Shown here: piece by piece, positions 7,053 through 16,443 of the stretch
Numbering within the stretch: position 1 is the stretch's first letter
Layout of the letters: every line of letters begins with the position of its first letter
DNA from: an uncultured Prevotella sp.
Lineage (GTDB): Bacteria; Bacteroidota; Bacteroidia; Bacteroidales; Bacteroidaceae
Assembly (NCBI GenBank): GCA_905236875.1
Contig: CAJOQT010000092.1
Location: forward strand, 1-39,805
DNA: 39,805 nt
Direction: 5' to 3'
Program-made: the position numbers and the translations under genes
Notes under the pieces: model-generated
What the model was told of the DNA's origin: nothing
What the model saw: only the letters and a program-made list of their open reading frames with translations
Databases searched by the model: none

Positions 7053-9248
7053 ATGGAACATAATGATGCCTTGAAACGTGTGCTGGCGGCTCTCTCGAAT
7101 CGCAATGCTGGCCGTGCATTGACAGAGATGGCGAACTTTCTAGCTGTCTGGCCGAATTCGTCACAACAGGCTGAACTGGATTCGCTGCGAAACGAGTATG
7201 AGCTGATGGCGCGCTATTGGCGGCAGGGTTTCAAGGAACCACAGTTGCAGGCGTTGTATGACGGCATGTTGCATCGCATTTATAGCCTCTATGCCAATAC
7301 ATCACTATGGCGGCGTTTGGGTGGTTCTCCCTTTATGTCAACTATTTATTCGAACCTAATGCTACAGACACGGGAATGGTCGGTAGCTAATGTGCGGCAG
7401 GAACTGGAGTCATATGTTAGCGACATTGCAATGGTGGAGTTTGAGCCAGCCAACAAACAGGCGGCACGTCGCGACGAATTGAACACTAGACATTATGAGC
7501 GGATGAGCAGTCTGTTTGATTATATATGGACATCGCGGACGTGGACAGACGCTATGGCTACAGCCTTTGAGGATATGCTGTTGTCGCCAACCATCGATGC
7601 CAATGACCAGCAGCTCATCGTGTCGGCACTGACACTCTCCATCATCAATATGTTTGATATGGCCAAGTTCCGACTTCTGGTTCATGTCTATCAACAGTCC
7701 TCGGTAGAGAGTGTACGTCAGCGTGCCTTGGTAGGATGGGTAATGGGACGTTGCTTCACTCTTTCACGCATCTTCCCAGAAGAGAAAAGACTAGTGGATG
7801 ACATGTTGGAAGATCTGAAAACGCGACAGGAGCTGACAGAGTTGCAGATACAGATGATATACTGTATTAACACGGAGAGCGACAATGAGAAGATACACAG
7901 TGAGATTATGCCAGAATTGATTCGTAATAATCATCTGCGAATCACACGCGACGGTATTGAGGAAATGGAAGGAGATCCCCTTGAGGATATCTTGCATCCA
8001 GAAGCAGAGGACGAACGCATGGAGAAGATGGAGGAGAGTTTCCGTAAGATGCTCGATATGCACAAGCAAGGGTCCGACATCTATTATAGTGGCTTCTCGC
8101 AGATGAAGCGTTTCCCATTCTTCCAACGCATCTCAAACTGGTTCCTGCCCTTCAGTTTCGATCATCCAGAAGTCAAGAAGTCAATAGATGGCCTAAAGTA
8201 TGAAGCGTTTCTAAAACGTCTATTGATGTCAGGATCGTTCTGCAGCAGCGACAAGTACTCCTTCGTCTTTGCATATCAGAAAGTGTTTGAGCGGTTGCCT
8301 CAGTCCATGCTTGATCTGATGGCACATGACGAGGTCTCAATGGACGAATTGATTGTTGAGCCAAAGAACAGCGAACCAGCCTTCATACGCAGGACATACT
8401 TACAGGACATGTATCGTTTCTTCCGTTTGTTCCCACATGCCGGACAGTTTGACCATCCATTCCTGAAGGACAGGGAACTGGGACATGTTCTGTTCTTTGC
8501 TTCACCGCTGTTCCAGAATACGCCATTGGAGAATCACTTCAACAAAGTTGCTGCACTGCTTATCAGACAAAAACAGTATGACGAGGCATTACGCTTGCTA
8601 CAGCGATACAGTGATACGTCGAAAAATTACCAATATTATATGATGATGGTGTCGGCATTGCAACATTCCTATACTGTACAAACTGATATTCTGTCTGAAG
8701 TCCGGCAATGCTATGAACAGGCTCTCCAGCAGAAACCTGACGATGAGAGAGCATTGCAGGGATATGCAAGAACTCTCTTTTCCCAGAACAAATATACGGA
8801 AGCTGCAGAGATATACAATCGACTGATGCTTATCAACCCGGAGAAGAAGAGCCTTGAGCTGAATAAGATGGTTTGTCTGACCAAGCTGGGACAATATGAG
8901 GAGGCGCTGAATACACTATATCGGTTGAACTATGAAGCCCCAGAAGATGACAATACAATAAGAGTGCTTGCATGGACGTTGACAGGTGTCGGCAAGTATG
9001 AGCAAGCTTTATTGCTTTACGATAAGCTGGTGGCAAAGGAACCTGTTACCGCTGATGATTTGCTGAATCAAGGCTATTGCCTATGGTTTGCAGGAAATAT
9101 AGACGCTGCAATCAACTCCTTTCGTCGTTACTTGAGTGAATCGGAAGAGTCGGTAGAAAGTATTATCGCCAACGAACGGGAACTGATAGTAGAGAAGGGC
9201 ATCACTGAACCAGAGATGATGATGATGGCCGATTCCATTTCGTTTTAA
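7053..9248 (+). CDS. Large TPR-repeat protein of unknown function
   Basis: The 731-residue protein has no signal peptide or membrane segment, so it is probably cytoplasmic. The first about 500 residues are helical without a motif I recognise. The C-terminal 200 residues hold about four to five tetratricopeptide repeats, for example CYEQALQQKPDDERALQGYA, YTEAAEIYNRLMLINPEKK and YEQALLLYDKLVAKEP. TPR arrays bind partner proteins. It follows the binding-protein-like lipoprotein by 2 bp. Its last 47 bp overlap the 3' end of the acyltransferase gene on the other strand. Function is unknown. Confidence 0.8.
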   Translation: MEHNDALKRVLAALSNRNAGRALTEMANFLAVWPNSSQQAELDSLRNEYELMARYWRQGFKEPQLQALYDGMLHRIYSLYANTSLWRRLGGSPFMSTIYSNLMLQTREWSVANVRQELESYVSDIAMVEFEPANKQAARRDELNTRHYERMSSLFDYIWTSRTWTDAMATAFEDMLLSPTIDANDQQLIVSALTLSIINMFDMAKFRLLVHVYQQSSVESVRQRALVGWVMGRCFTLSRIFPEEKRLVDDMLEDLKTRQELTELQIQMIYCINTESDNEKIHSEIMPELIRNNHLRITRDGIEEMEGDPLEDILHPEAEDERMEKMEESFRKMLDMHKQGSDIYYSGFSQMKRFPFFQRISNWFLPFSFDHPEVKKSIDGLKYEAFLKRLLMSGSFCSSDKYSFVFAYQKVFERLPQSMLDLMAHDEVSMDELIVEPKNSEPAFIRRTYLQDMYRFFRLFPHAGQFDHPFLKDRELGHVLFFASPLFQNTPLENHFNKVAALLIRQKQYDEALRLLQRYSDTSKNYQYYMMMVSALQHSYTVQTDILSEVRQCYEQALQQKPDDERALQGYARTLFSQNKYTEAAEIYNRLMLINPEKKSLELNKMVCLTKLGQYEEALNTLYRLNYEAPEDDNTIRVLAWTLTGVGKYEQALLLYDKLVAKEPVTADDLLNQGYCLWFAGNIDAAINSFRRYLSESEESVESIIANERELIVEKGITEPEMMMMADSISF

Positions 9249-10356
9249 GCCAATGATAGCCCCAGGTCCATAACAGGGGGACGCCAACGCCTGCTATCGT
9301 ATAGGGCACCCAGAACCAGTCATCCTTTGCATGTTCATGAATCACCATATGGCAGCCAATCTGTCGTGGGTCTAGTCCGTAGTACCATATCTTGATCATG
9401 CTGACCAGTTTGAACGAAAGGATATGGAATACGAAAACAGGTAAGGTGTTGTCGCCACAAAAAACGAGGAAACGCTTGATGACGCCATCGTGTCTGTCGA
9501 GCCAGGTACTGATGTTATAGACCATCAGACAACCACATAGTGCAGGGAAGGGGAGCGACAGAAACTGTTCGAAAGTAGAACGCCAGTTCATGTTTGCCCA
9601 GAGATGCTGTGAGAACCACCAGACAATGGCGGCAAACAGCAGTGTAGTCCACCAAGTGACGCGATATTTGTGTTGCCACTGACGGAAAAGGAATCCACAG
9701 CCAAAGAAGAATACACCCATCAGATCGCGATAGCCGCCTTGTACCAGATTGATAATTCTCAATCCTTCGTGGGTTTTCCAGGCACAAAGCAGCAGAATGA
9801 TGATACAGACAACAAGGGGAATCCACAAGGACCGTGTCAGTGGATTGTCCTTCAAGCGTATCCTTGCTGACAGGACGTCAAGCCCCTTAAATATAAATAG
9901 GTATAAGATGCTGGCTACGAGTAGTGCCCTGAAAAACCAGAACGCACCATTGAGGAACTGGTCGTACCCGCCCATTGATGTGATGATGTTCCACAGGTTC
10001 TGCTCTATCTGATGCCAGTTGTACGGATGAGTGACACCCCCTTGTGCGTTGCCATATACCTCGTTCATGATGCCGATGTCAAACATGAAGTTGTGCAGTA
10101 GCAGGAAGATGACAGACCACTTGACAAAGGGAACGTACAGCCCCTTGAAACGTTTCTTGATGAAGGACATCTCGTCATCAAGGTATTTGACGGAAAAGAA
10201 GTAGCCTGAAGCCGCAAAGAACACGGGCATGTGGAACTCATAGAGGAAACGGTGCAGCATATCTGGCGATTCTGCATGTCCTATCACCATCAGAATAATG
10301 GCAATCGCCTTGCTTATGCTGATGACGGTATTGTGTGTGGAACTCACGGGGCTCAT
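9202..10356 (-). CDS. Acyltransferase 3 family membrane protein
   Basis: The 384-residue protein has about ten transmembrane helices and the acyltransferase-3 pattern: SISKAIAIILMVIGH (conserved histidine at about residue 27), FHMPVFFAASGYFFS in the second helix and repeated Trp-rich segments. Members of this family (OafA/YrhL-like) move acetyl or other acyl groups onto sugars of lipopolysaccharide, capsule or other envelope polymers. It is the last gene of the kdsA operon, 44 bp behind the phospholipase D-like gene, which suggests an envelope substrate. The 3' end overlaps the convergent TPR gene by 47 bp, so its last residues (RPSSSSLVQ) are antisense to the TPR protein's tail. The acceptor is not known. 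Confidence 0.88.
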   Translation of the reverse strand: MSPVSSTHNTVISISKAIAIILMVIGHAESPDMLHRFLYEFHMPVFFAASGYFFSVKYLDDEMSFIKKRFKGLYVPFVKWSVIFLLLHNFMFDIGIMNEVYGNAQGGVTHPYNWHQIEQNLWNIITSMGGYDQFLNGAFWFFRALLVASILYLFIFKGLDVLSARIRLKDNPLTRSLWIPLVVCIIILLLCAWKTHEGLRIINLVQGGYRDLMGVFFFGCGFLFRQWQHKYRVTWWTTLLFAAIVWWFSQHLWANMNWRSTFEQFLSLPFPALCGCLMVYNISTWLDRHDGVIKRFLVFCGDNTLPVFVFHILSFKLVSMIKIWYYGLDPRQIGCHMVIHEHAKDDWFWVPYTIAGVGVPLLWTWGYHWLKTKWNRPSSSSLVQ

Positions 10357-10400
10357 GTGACGATAGGGTTAATATGGCTTGAGCTAATGAGACTCAGAGA

Positions 10401-11693
10401 TTACAGGAACGGTGATAATAAATGGGCGAACCATCCGCGGAACTTCTGCCACGGGGTGCGGAAACGGTCCCATTCCTCTGGTGTCAGATAGACGCTTTTC
10501 AGTTTGTCCCTGTCAAACATCTGGTCGAGCTCGCGAGTAGTTTCCGGATCAATGATAACGGCATTCTCCTCGTAGTCCCAGCTCAAGCTTCGTGCGTTGA
10601 GGTTTGCACTGCCTACGGTACAGTATTTACCGTCAATCATGATGATCTTTGAGTGATGGAAGCCTGGCTGATAGAGCCACACATGAACACCGTGCTTCAT
10701 CAATTTGTGAACGTTATAAAACACGCAGTCAGGAGTCAAGGGGATATCACTTTTTGCAGACACCATGATTTCAACCTTCACTCCACGCTTCACTGCATTT
10801 CGAAGTGCTTTCTTCAGTGGGCGGTTCAATGTCAGATAGGGATTGATGAGTTTGATGGAATCCTGAGCACTGTTGATGGCTTCCAGATAGAACTTACGGA
10901 TAATGGCGGGCGTGCTTTGTGGTTCGCGATTGATAATGCCAATCTTCTTGTGTCCAGCAGTACCTGTGGTATCAGGCCGAAGTCCTTCAAAGCCATAAGG
11001 CTTGTAGGCGCGATAATACTTCTGGTCCCAGATGTCCTCTTCTGTCACTTTCTTCCATATACGCAGGAAAATGAGCTGAAGCTGATGTACGGCTCCACCT
11101 TCAATACGGCAATGAATATCGCGCCATTCGCCTACTTGTTCTGTTCCAACAATATAGTAGTCGGCCACATTCATTCCGCCGGTATAGGCTATCTGACCGT
11201 CGATAACGACAATCTTCCTGTGGTCACGGGCAAACACATGATTAACCCAGGGAAAACGGATAGGGTCAAACTCATAAATCTGTATGCTGTCGTTCCATAA
11301 TGCCTGCAGATGATATTTCTTCAGCGGACGATTGTTGGAGTCGTTTCCGAAAGCGTCGAACAGAGCACGTACCTCGATGCCTTCCTTACGCTTCTCGCGC
11401 AAAAGGTCGAAGAGCAGTGAAGCGATAGAGTCGTTACGGAAGTTGAAGTATTCCAGATGAATGCTGCTTTTAGCCTGTCGGATGGCCTTGAACATGTCCT
11501 CGAACTTGTCGTGACCATTGAGAAAGAGCGTCACACGATTATTGTTGGTAAATGTGATTCCTTCGTCCGTCAGCACCTTGACAATGACGGAATCGCTTTG
11601 TCCTTTCAAATAATGCAGGGTGTCACAATACTGTGCATGGGAAGTTCCCATGCACAATAGCCATAATAGGTAGAGTGTCAGTTGCCGTTTCAT
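10401..11693 (-). CDS. Phospholipase D / cardiolipin synthase-like protein
   Basis: The 430-residue protein carries two HKD motifs: HRKIVVIDG followed by TGGMN in the first half, and HSKIIMIDG followed by GSANLNARS in the second. These form the active site of cardiolipin synthases and related phospholipase D enzymes. The N terminus is a cleavable-looking signal peptide (ending TSHAQ), not the two membrane helices of classical ClsA, so the catalytic part is probably periplasmic. Its ATG overlaps the stop of the regulator gene as ATGA, giving translational coupling. The C terminus is hydrophobic and aromatic (FRGWFAHLLSPFL) and may touch the membrane. It may make cardiolipin or exchange lipid headgroups; the reaction is inferred. 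Confidence 0.85.
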   Translation of the reverse strand: MKRQLTLYLLWLLCMGTSHAQYCDTLHYLKGQSDSVIVKVLTDEGITFTNNNRVTLFLNGHDKFEDMFKAIRQAKSSIHLEYFNFRNDSIASLLFDLLREKRKEGIEVRALFDAFGNDSNNRPLKKYHLQALWNDSIQIYEFDPIRFPWVNHVFARDHRKIVVIDGQIAYTGGMNVADYYIVGTEQVGEWRDIHCRIEGGAVHQLQLIFLRIWKKVTEEDIWDQKYYRAYKPYGFEGLRPDTTGTAGHKKIGIINREPQSTPAIIRKFYLEAINSAQDSIKLINPYLTLNRPLKKALRNAVKRGVKVEIMVSAKSDIPLTPDCVFYNVHKLMKHGVHVWLYQPGFHHSKIIMIDGKYCTVGSANLNARSLSWDYEENAVIIDPETTRELDQMFDRDKLKSVYLTPEEWDRFRTPWQKFRGWFAHLLSPFL

Positions 11694-14600
11694 GACTTAC
11701 GGTGCCTTAGACGATATTCAAGTGGCATAATGCCGAACTTCTCCTTGAAGGCGTTGGCAAAATTTTCTGCTGTCATGAAACCTACGTTTGCCGCCAACTC
11801 ATTCATATTAATATTTGTTCGTGTCAGCAGCGAGCAGGCATGCTTCAGTCGCAGGTCGCGAATAATTTCCGTAGGTGTCTTGGTAGTGATGTTGCGTATC
11901 TTGTGGAAGAACGGAACACGTCCCATGCCCATTGCAGAAGCCAGTTCGTCAAGGCTGATCTGTCCTCGACTCATGTTCTGGATGACATACTGTTCAACAT
12001 TACGCATCAGCTGTTGGTCCATGATATTGTTCATAGAGTAGTCGCCCAAAGTCTCATCCTCTCCGTAGAGACCTGTCGAGAGTGCATTGTCTTCTTTCAC
12101 TGCTGGAGCATTCTCTTGAACAGTCGTCTCGTCTTCAGGGGTATCTCCATAGGTTGTCTCTTTGACCTTATTATCTTCTTCGTCGAAGTAGAACGTCGAG
12201 GTCGTCATACTGGAGTTGCGACCTTCGAGCATACGCGTTTCACCACCTTCAATGACATTATGCTCGAGTTCAATGGGTGCAATACCCAGCACCTTGTTGA
12301 AGCGGAGTACAGCTTCCTGAATGTTGAACGGCTTGGACAGCATGTCGTCGGCAGATAATGTGATATTCTGGTTCTTCATGTCCTGTGGTGTCAAGACACC
12401 GTCTGTCATCAGAATAAACTTTGCCTTCTCCGTAGTGCTATTCATCTTCAACATGTTGCACAGGTCACTACCAGTCATCTCTCGCATGTCCTGCTTACAC
12501 ACAATCAGGTCAGGCTTCATGACCTTGATGTCTTCTGCGGCAACGGCAATGTTGTTATAGACTCGCAGGTCGTAGATGTATTGCAGCTGTGTCTGCATGA
12601 ATTTTAAGAAGGCGTCGTTGTCATCGATGAATACAACCACAAACTTCTTGGCGGTCGCCTCAATTTGTTTAGGCTTAATTTCGTAGGTCAGCTCGTTGGC
12701 TGTAATCTGCGGCAGACTGACTTCGCCTTTGTCATTCAGACCCATACGTTCATTGACAGTCGATATTGCTTTCTCCTCTGGGTGCTCCAGTGATGACTGC
12801 ATTTCTGAGATACGCGTGATAACCTGAAGCATCTGGAAGTGCAGGGAGTTCAGTTGTTCGCGCCCTTCCAGAGACTGTTCGCCCTCGGCCAGTGTTCCGA
12901 TGATGGTTGCCATTCGAGCCATCGGCTGTCGCAAGTCGTCACTTGTTTGCTTGATTTCCTCACGTTGACGCTTCAGCTCGTCGATAACATTCTTCTTGCG
13001 CTGCCATATTTCTTTGAGTTTCTTATAGCCGATGCGCCATACGAAGAGTGAAATAGCAATGAGTAGGATGTAGATGACAATCATCCACCAGGAGAGCCAC
13101 CAAGGATGCTGAATATAGATGTCGAGTGTACGCTCCTGATTACTGACGGCACCTTCGGCACTGATAGCCTTTACATGAAGGGTGTAGTTACCGCTACCTA
13201 AATCATGGAAAGTGACACCGTGACTGAGTGCGTCTCCGTTCTTCCAGTCGTCATCTTTGCCTTCCATCCAGTACATGAACTGCAGACGTTCACTCTGGTT
13301 GTAATTACCTGTGGCAAACTTAATTGTAAATGTATTCTGGTCGTTGGCCAGCTCTATTCTACTACTCTCGTTCAGTGCCAGCGGAAGGGGAACGCGGCCG
13401 TCGTATTCGTGACCTGTCTGTATCTCTTCTTCGCCGATATACAGCTGTGTCAGCATGACACGGGGAAGCGATTCCGTATCTTCCTTGGTCCGCTCACGTA
13501 CCCAGTTGACACCAAACAGTCCTCCAAAGATGACTCTGCCATCTTTTTGTGTGATAATGGAACCCGTATTGAACTCATTGGCCTGCAAACCATCGCTGGT
13601 ATCGTAATTATACAGTCCGAAGTTGTAGGAGTCGTTCTCGTGGTTTCGCTGTACGACGACTCTTGATACACCGTTTTTCGTCGTAACCCAGATGTTGTGG
13701 GCTTTGTCTTCCGCTAGACCGCATACAGCGTTGTTGGTCAGTCCTTCCTTTTCTGTGAGGTAGTCGAGACCGTCGTTCTCCAGATTGACGATATTGATAC
13801 CTTCACGTGTACCCACCCAGATTAGTCCTCGGGAATCCTGCATAACCTGTGTAATATAATTGCTGGTGAACGTCTTGAGGTTAGTGGAATTACCTGTCAG
13901 CAGCTGTTTTTCGGTTGATGATAGGTTCAGCAGGATGAGTCCTTCTGCTGTTCCAACGAGTAGTGTGTTGCCTGTTCCGAAGTATAAGGCAGTGATGCTG
14001 TTAGTCGTCAATTTTCCATTCTCACGGGTATAGCTGGAGAAACTGTTCATGGTGGGGTTATAGACCTGCAGTCCACCGTTGGTGGCAATCCACAGGTTGC
14101 CGACCTTGTCTGCACAGAGGGCATTGATATGGTCGTCAATCAGTGTCCTCATGCTATCCTTGGCAACGGAATAGATGGTGGCTGTTCCTCCTTTGATTCG
14201 TGTCAGACCATTCTGTCTGGAACCCACCCAGATGCTTCCGTCTGGTGTAGTAGCCATTGCCGTTGTTTTCTTGCTGGCCAGTTCGCCTTCGTAACCTATG
14301 ACACCTTTGTCGCTTGTACCAAACCATAGATTTCCATTGGCATCTTGTGTCATTGCAGTAACATCGCCGATGAGTTTTGATTCAAACTTGTAGATGTTAG
14401 TTCCGCTATAGGCTACACCGGCCCGTTCCGTTCCAATCCACAGCAAGTCCGTGTCATCCACGTAGAGACTTTGTATTCCAATAGTCTCTGTCAGAAACTG
14501 GCTGTCGTTAAGGTTACGGGGCTGCACAGACTCCAGCTCTCGGTTATTGACGGTAGTATGCAACAGTCCGTTACGGTCTGTTCCTATCCAGATATTACCA

Positions 14601-15460
14601 TTGCGGTCGCCTGTGATACTATTGACTGCATGATCGACACCGATGCCTGTCAGTCCAAGTTGTTCTCCGAACGAGGTGTTCCATTCGTTGGCATTTTTGT
14701 TATAGATGAAGAGTGTTCCCTGTCCGTAGAGCCAAATGTTCTCCTGTTGGTCGGCAAATGCTTTCAGACTCTTGGTTCTGCGTAGCCGCTGGCTGGCAAT
14801 GTAATCAGTGGCCCATACCGTGTGTGCCTGATGCATGACATCACAGCAAACGAGTCGTCCATCGTCATAAACCAAGATTGCTCCGTCACGGCACTCACTG
14901 ATAGAACAGATAGTGCCTTGTGGTACACCGTGTGTATCGTTAGTATATCCGAATTCATGAAGCAGCTGTTGTTGCATGTTATAGGCAACCACACCTTTAT
15001 TGGGAATGGATGCCCAAAGGTTCTTGTGGCGGTCGATATAGACAATGTCTGGTTCTCCCTCGATACCCATACGACTGAATACTTGTTTCATGTCACGCTC
15101 GAAGGTCTCTGTCTGTGGATGATAGACACAATAGCCTGATGCCGTCTCCACCCACAGGTTGCCGTCCAACGTCTCCTGAATGCTTAAGATATAGCTGTCG
15201 GGCAGTGACGAACCGTCCTGTGAGTTACTCTGATAATTTTTAAATACATAGCCGTCGTAGCGGTATAGACCGGCGGGTGTTCCCAACCAGACATAGCCTC
15301 TTGAGTCTTTTAGGATACAGTTGACCTGACTGCTGGTCAGACCGTTCTGGGCATCCAGTGTCTTGAACAGATATACTCCGGCTGCTGCCAAAGGCATAAG
15401 GATGGCCAGTGTCAGCAATATCTTCTTGATGGTCTTCATACTCTTCATCGTTTTCTTCAT
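11690..15460 (-). CDS. Membrane-spanning AraC-type regulator derived from a hybrid two-component system, kinase-less
   Basis: The 1256-residue protein has an N-terminal membrane anchor (about residues 11-30), a periplasmic region of two-component-regulator propeller repeats (for example DSRGYVWLGTPAGLYRYDG), a Y_Y_Y domain (about 700-780), a second membrane helix (about 786-806), a short helical segment, a receiver-like domain (about 935-1055), an acidic linker and a C-terminal AraC HTH domain (about 1155-1256). It differs from a normal Bacteroidetes hybrid system in three ways. The H-box reads TSDDLRQPM, with Asp where the phospho-accepting His should be. No HATPase domain with N, G1 or G2 boxes is present between it and the receiver. 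The receiver reads PDLIVCKQDM, with Lys at the phospho-Asp position, while the acidic pair IDDND and the lysine SKPF remain. It starts 1 bp after kdsD and overlaps the next gene by ATGA. Confidence 0.9.
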   Translation of the reverse strand: MKKTMKSMKTIKKILLTLAILMPLAAAGVYLFKTLDAQNGLTSSQVNCILKDSRGYVWLGTPAGLYRYDGYVFKNYQSNSQDGSSLPDSYILSIQETLDGNLWVETASGYCVYHPQTETFERDMKQVFSRMGIEGEPDIVYIDRHKNLWASIPNKGVVAYNMQQQLLHEFGYTNDTHGVPQGTICSISECRDGAILVYDDGRLVCCDVMHQAHTVWATDYIASQRLRRTKSLKAFADQQENIWLYGQGTLFIYNKNANEWNTSFGEQLGLTGIGVDHAVNSITGDRNGNIWIGTDRNGLLHTTVNNRELESVQPRNLNDSQFLTETIGIQSLYVDDTDLLWIGTERAGVAYSGTNIYKFESKLIGDVTAMTQDANGNLWFGTSDKGVIGYEGELASKKTTAMATTPDGSIWVGSRQNGLTRIKGGTATIYSVAKDSMRTLIDDHINALCADKVGNLWIATNGGLQVYNPTMNSFSSYTRENGKLTTNSITALYFGTGNTLLVGTAEGLILLNLSSTEKQLLTGNSTNLKTFTSNYITQVMQDSRGLIWVGTREGINIVNLENDGLDYLTEKEGLTNNAVCGLAEDKAHNIWVTTKNGVSRVVVQRNHENDSYNFGLYNYDTSDGLQANEFNTGSIITQKDGRVIFGGLFGVNWVRERTKEDTESLPRVMLTQLYIGEEEIQTGHEYDGRVPLPLALNESSRIELANDQNTFTIKFATGNYNQSERLQFMYWMEGKDDDWKNGDALSHGVTFHDLGSGNYTLHVKAISAEGAVSNQERTLDIYIQHPWWLSWWMIVIYILLIAISLFVWRIGYKKLKEIWQRKKNVIDELKRQREEIKQTSDDLRQPMARMATIIGTLAEGEQSLEGREQLNSLHFQMLQVITRISEMQSSLEHPEEKAISTVNERMGLNDKGEVSLPQITANELTYEIKPKQIEATAKKFVVVFIDDNDAFLKFMQTQLQYIYDLRVYNNIAVAAEDIKVMKPDLIVCKQDMREMTGSDLCNMLKMNSTTEKAKFILMTDGVLTPQDMKNQNITLSADDMLSKPFNIQEAVLRFNKVLGIAPIELEHNVIEGGETRMLEGRNSSMTTSTFYFDEEDNKVKETTYGDTPEDETTVQENAPAVKEDNALSTGLYGEDETLGDYSMNNIMDQQLMRNVEQYVIQNMSRGQISLDELASAMGMGRVPFFHKIRNITTKTPTEIIRDLRLKHACSLLTRTNINMNELAANVGFMTAENFANAFKEKFGIMPLEYRLRHRKS

Positions 15461-15461
15461 A

Positions 15462-16409
15462 CTATATCATACATGCATAGTGATCGACAACACCCAGTAA
15501 CTGGTTGTCTTCATTGACCACAAGCACGGTATGTACTTTATATTTGTTCATGATTTGTTGTATCTCTGTAATCTTCGTCTGGGGCGAGACCGTCTTCGGC
15601 TTGGTGGTCATAATGTCGCTGACAGTCTTGTCGAAGAACTTTTCCTGCCATTTCTCCATTGCCCGTCGGATGTCACCGTCGGTAATCAGACCAACGATCT
15701 TGCTGTTGCGAATGGCGACGCCAAGTCCCAGTTTGCCTTTGCTGACGAGAATGATAGCCTCTCCCAGATGCATATCTGGCGGAATGACGGGCATGTTCTC
15801 TGTAAGCATAACGTCCTGCGCTGTGGTCAGCAGACGTTTACCCAACTCTCCGCCAGGATGGAACTGTGCGAAGTCCTGGGGCTGGAATCCGCGTTTGTCA
15901 ATTAGTGCCACTGCCAGTGCATCGCCCATTGCCAGTGTTGCTGTGGTGCTGCTGGTGGGAGCAAGATTCAGCGGACAGGCTTCCTTGCTGACACTGACAT
16001 TAATATGGAAGGTGGAATATTTTGCCAATAGCGACTCTGGGTTGCCACTCATGCCGATAATGGGTATCTGCATGTGGAGTACCATCGGGATGAAGCGAAG
16101 TAGTTCATCTGTCTGTCCTGAATTACTGATGGCGAGAACCACGTCGTCTTTGGTCATCACGCCCAGATCTCCGTGAAAGACATCAAGAGGGTTGATGAAG
16201 AACGAGGGTGTTCCCGTCGATGACAGTGTGGCGGCAATCTTGGCGCCGATGTGCCCGCTTTTGCCCACACCCGTGACAATGACCTTTCCACGACAGTGTA
16301 GTATCAGTTCGACAGCCTTGTCAAACTGTTCGTCCAATTTTGGAATGAGTCCAAGTAGTGCTTCGGCCTCATCTTTGATGCATTGTATAGCGTATTCTCT
16401 TGTTGTCAT
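15462..16409 (-). CDS. kdsD: Arabinose-5-phosphate isomerase (KdsD/KpsF)
   Basis: KdsD converts ribulose-5-phosphate to arabinose-5-phosphate, the first step of Kdo synthesis. The 315-residue protein has the sugar isomerase (SIS) domain with GVGKSG (about residue 46) and SNSGQTDELL (about 95-104), and a catalytic-type histidine region LDVFHGDLG. Two CBS domains follow (about 200-255 and 265-315), ending VVDHYACMI, which is the normal architecture and length. It lies 34 bp behind kdsA, the enzyme that uses its product, and 1 bp before the regulator gene. Confidence 0.96.
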   Translation of the reverse strand: MTTREYAIQCIKDEAEALLGLIPKLDEQFDKAVELILHCRGKVIVTGVGKSGHIGAKIAATLSSTGTPSFFINPLDVFHGDLGVMTKDDVVLAISNSGQTDELLRFIPMVLHMQIPIIGMSGNPESLLAKYSTFHINVSVSKEACPLNLAPTSSTTATLAMGDALAVALIDKRGFQPQDFAQFHPGGELGKRLLTTAQDVMLTENMPVIPPDMHLGEAIILVSKGKLGLGVAIRNSKIVGLITDGDIRRAMEKWQEKFFDKTVSDIMTTKPKTVSPQTKITEIQQIMNKYKVHTVLVVNEDNQLLGVVDHYACMI

Positions 16410-16443
16410 GTTTTCCTTTTATGGGCAAATAGGAGTAAGACTT

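Noticed and set aside
11690..15460. Assembly or sequencing error that removed the kinase domain of the regulator
   Set aside because: The frame is continuous, the flanking domains are complete, and substitutions at both the His and the Asp site cannot come from one deletion. It cannot be fully excluded without reads.
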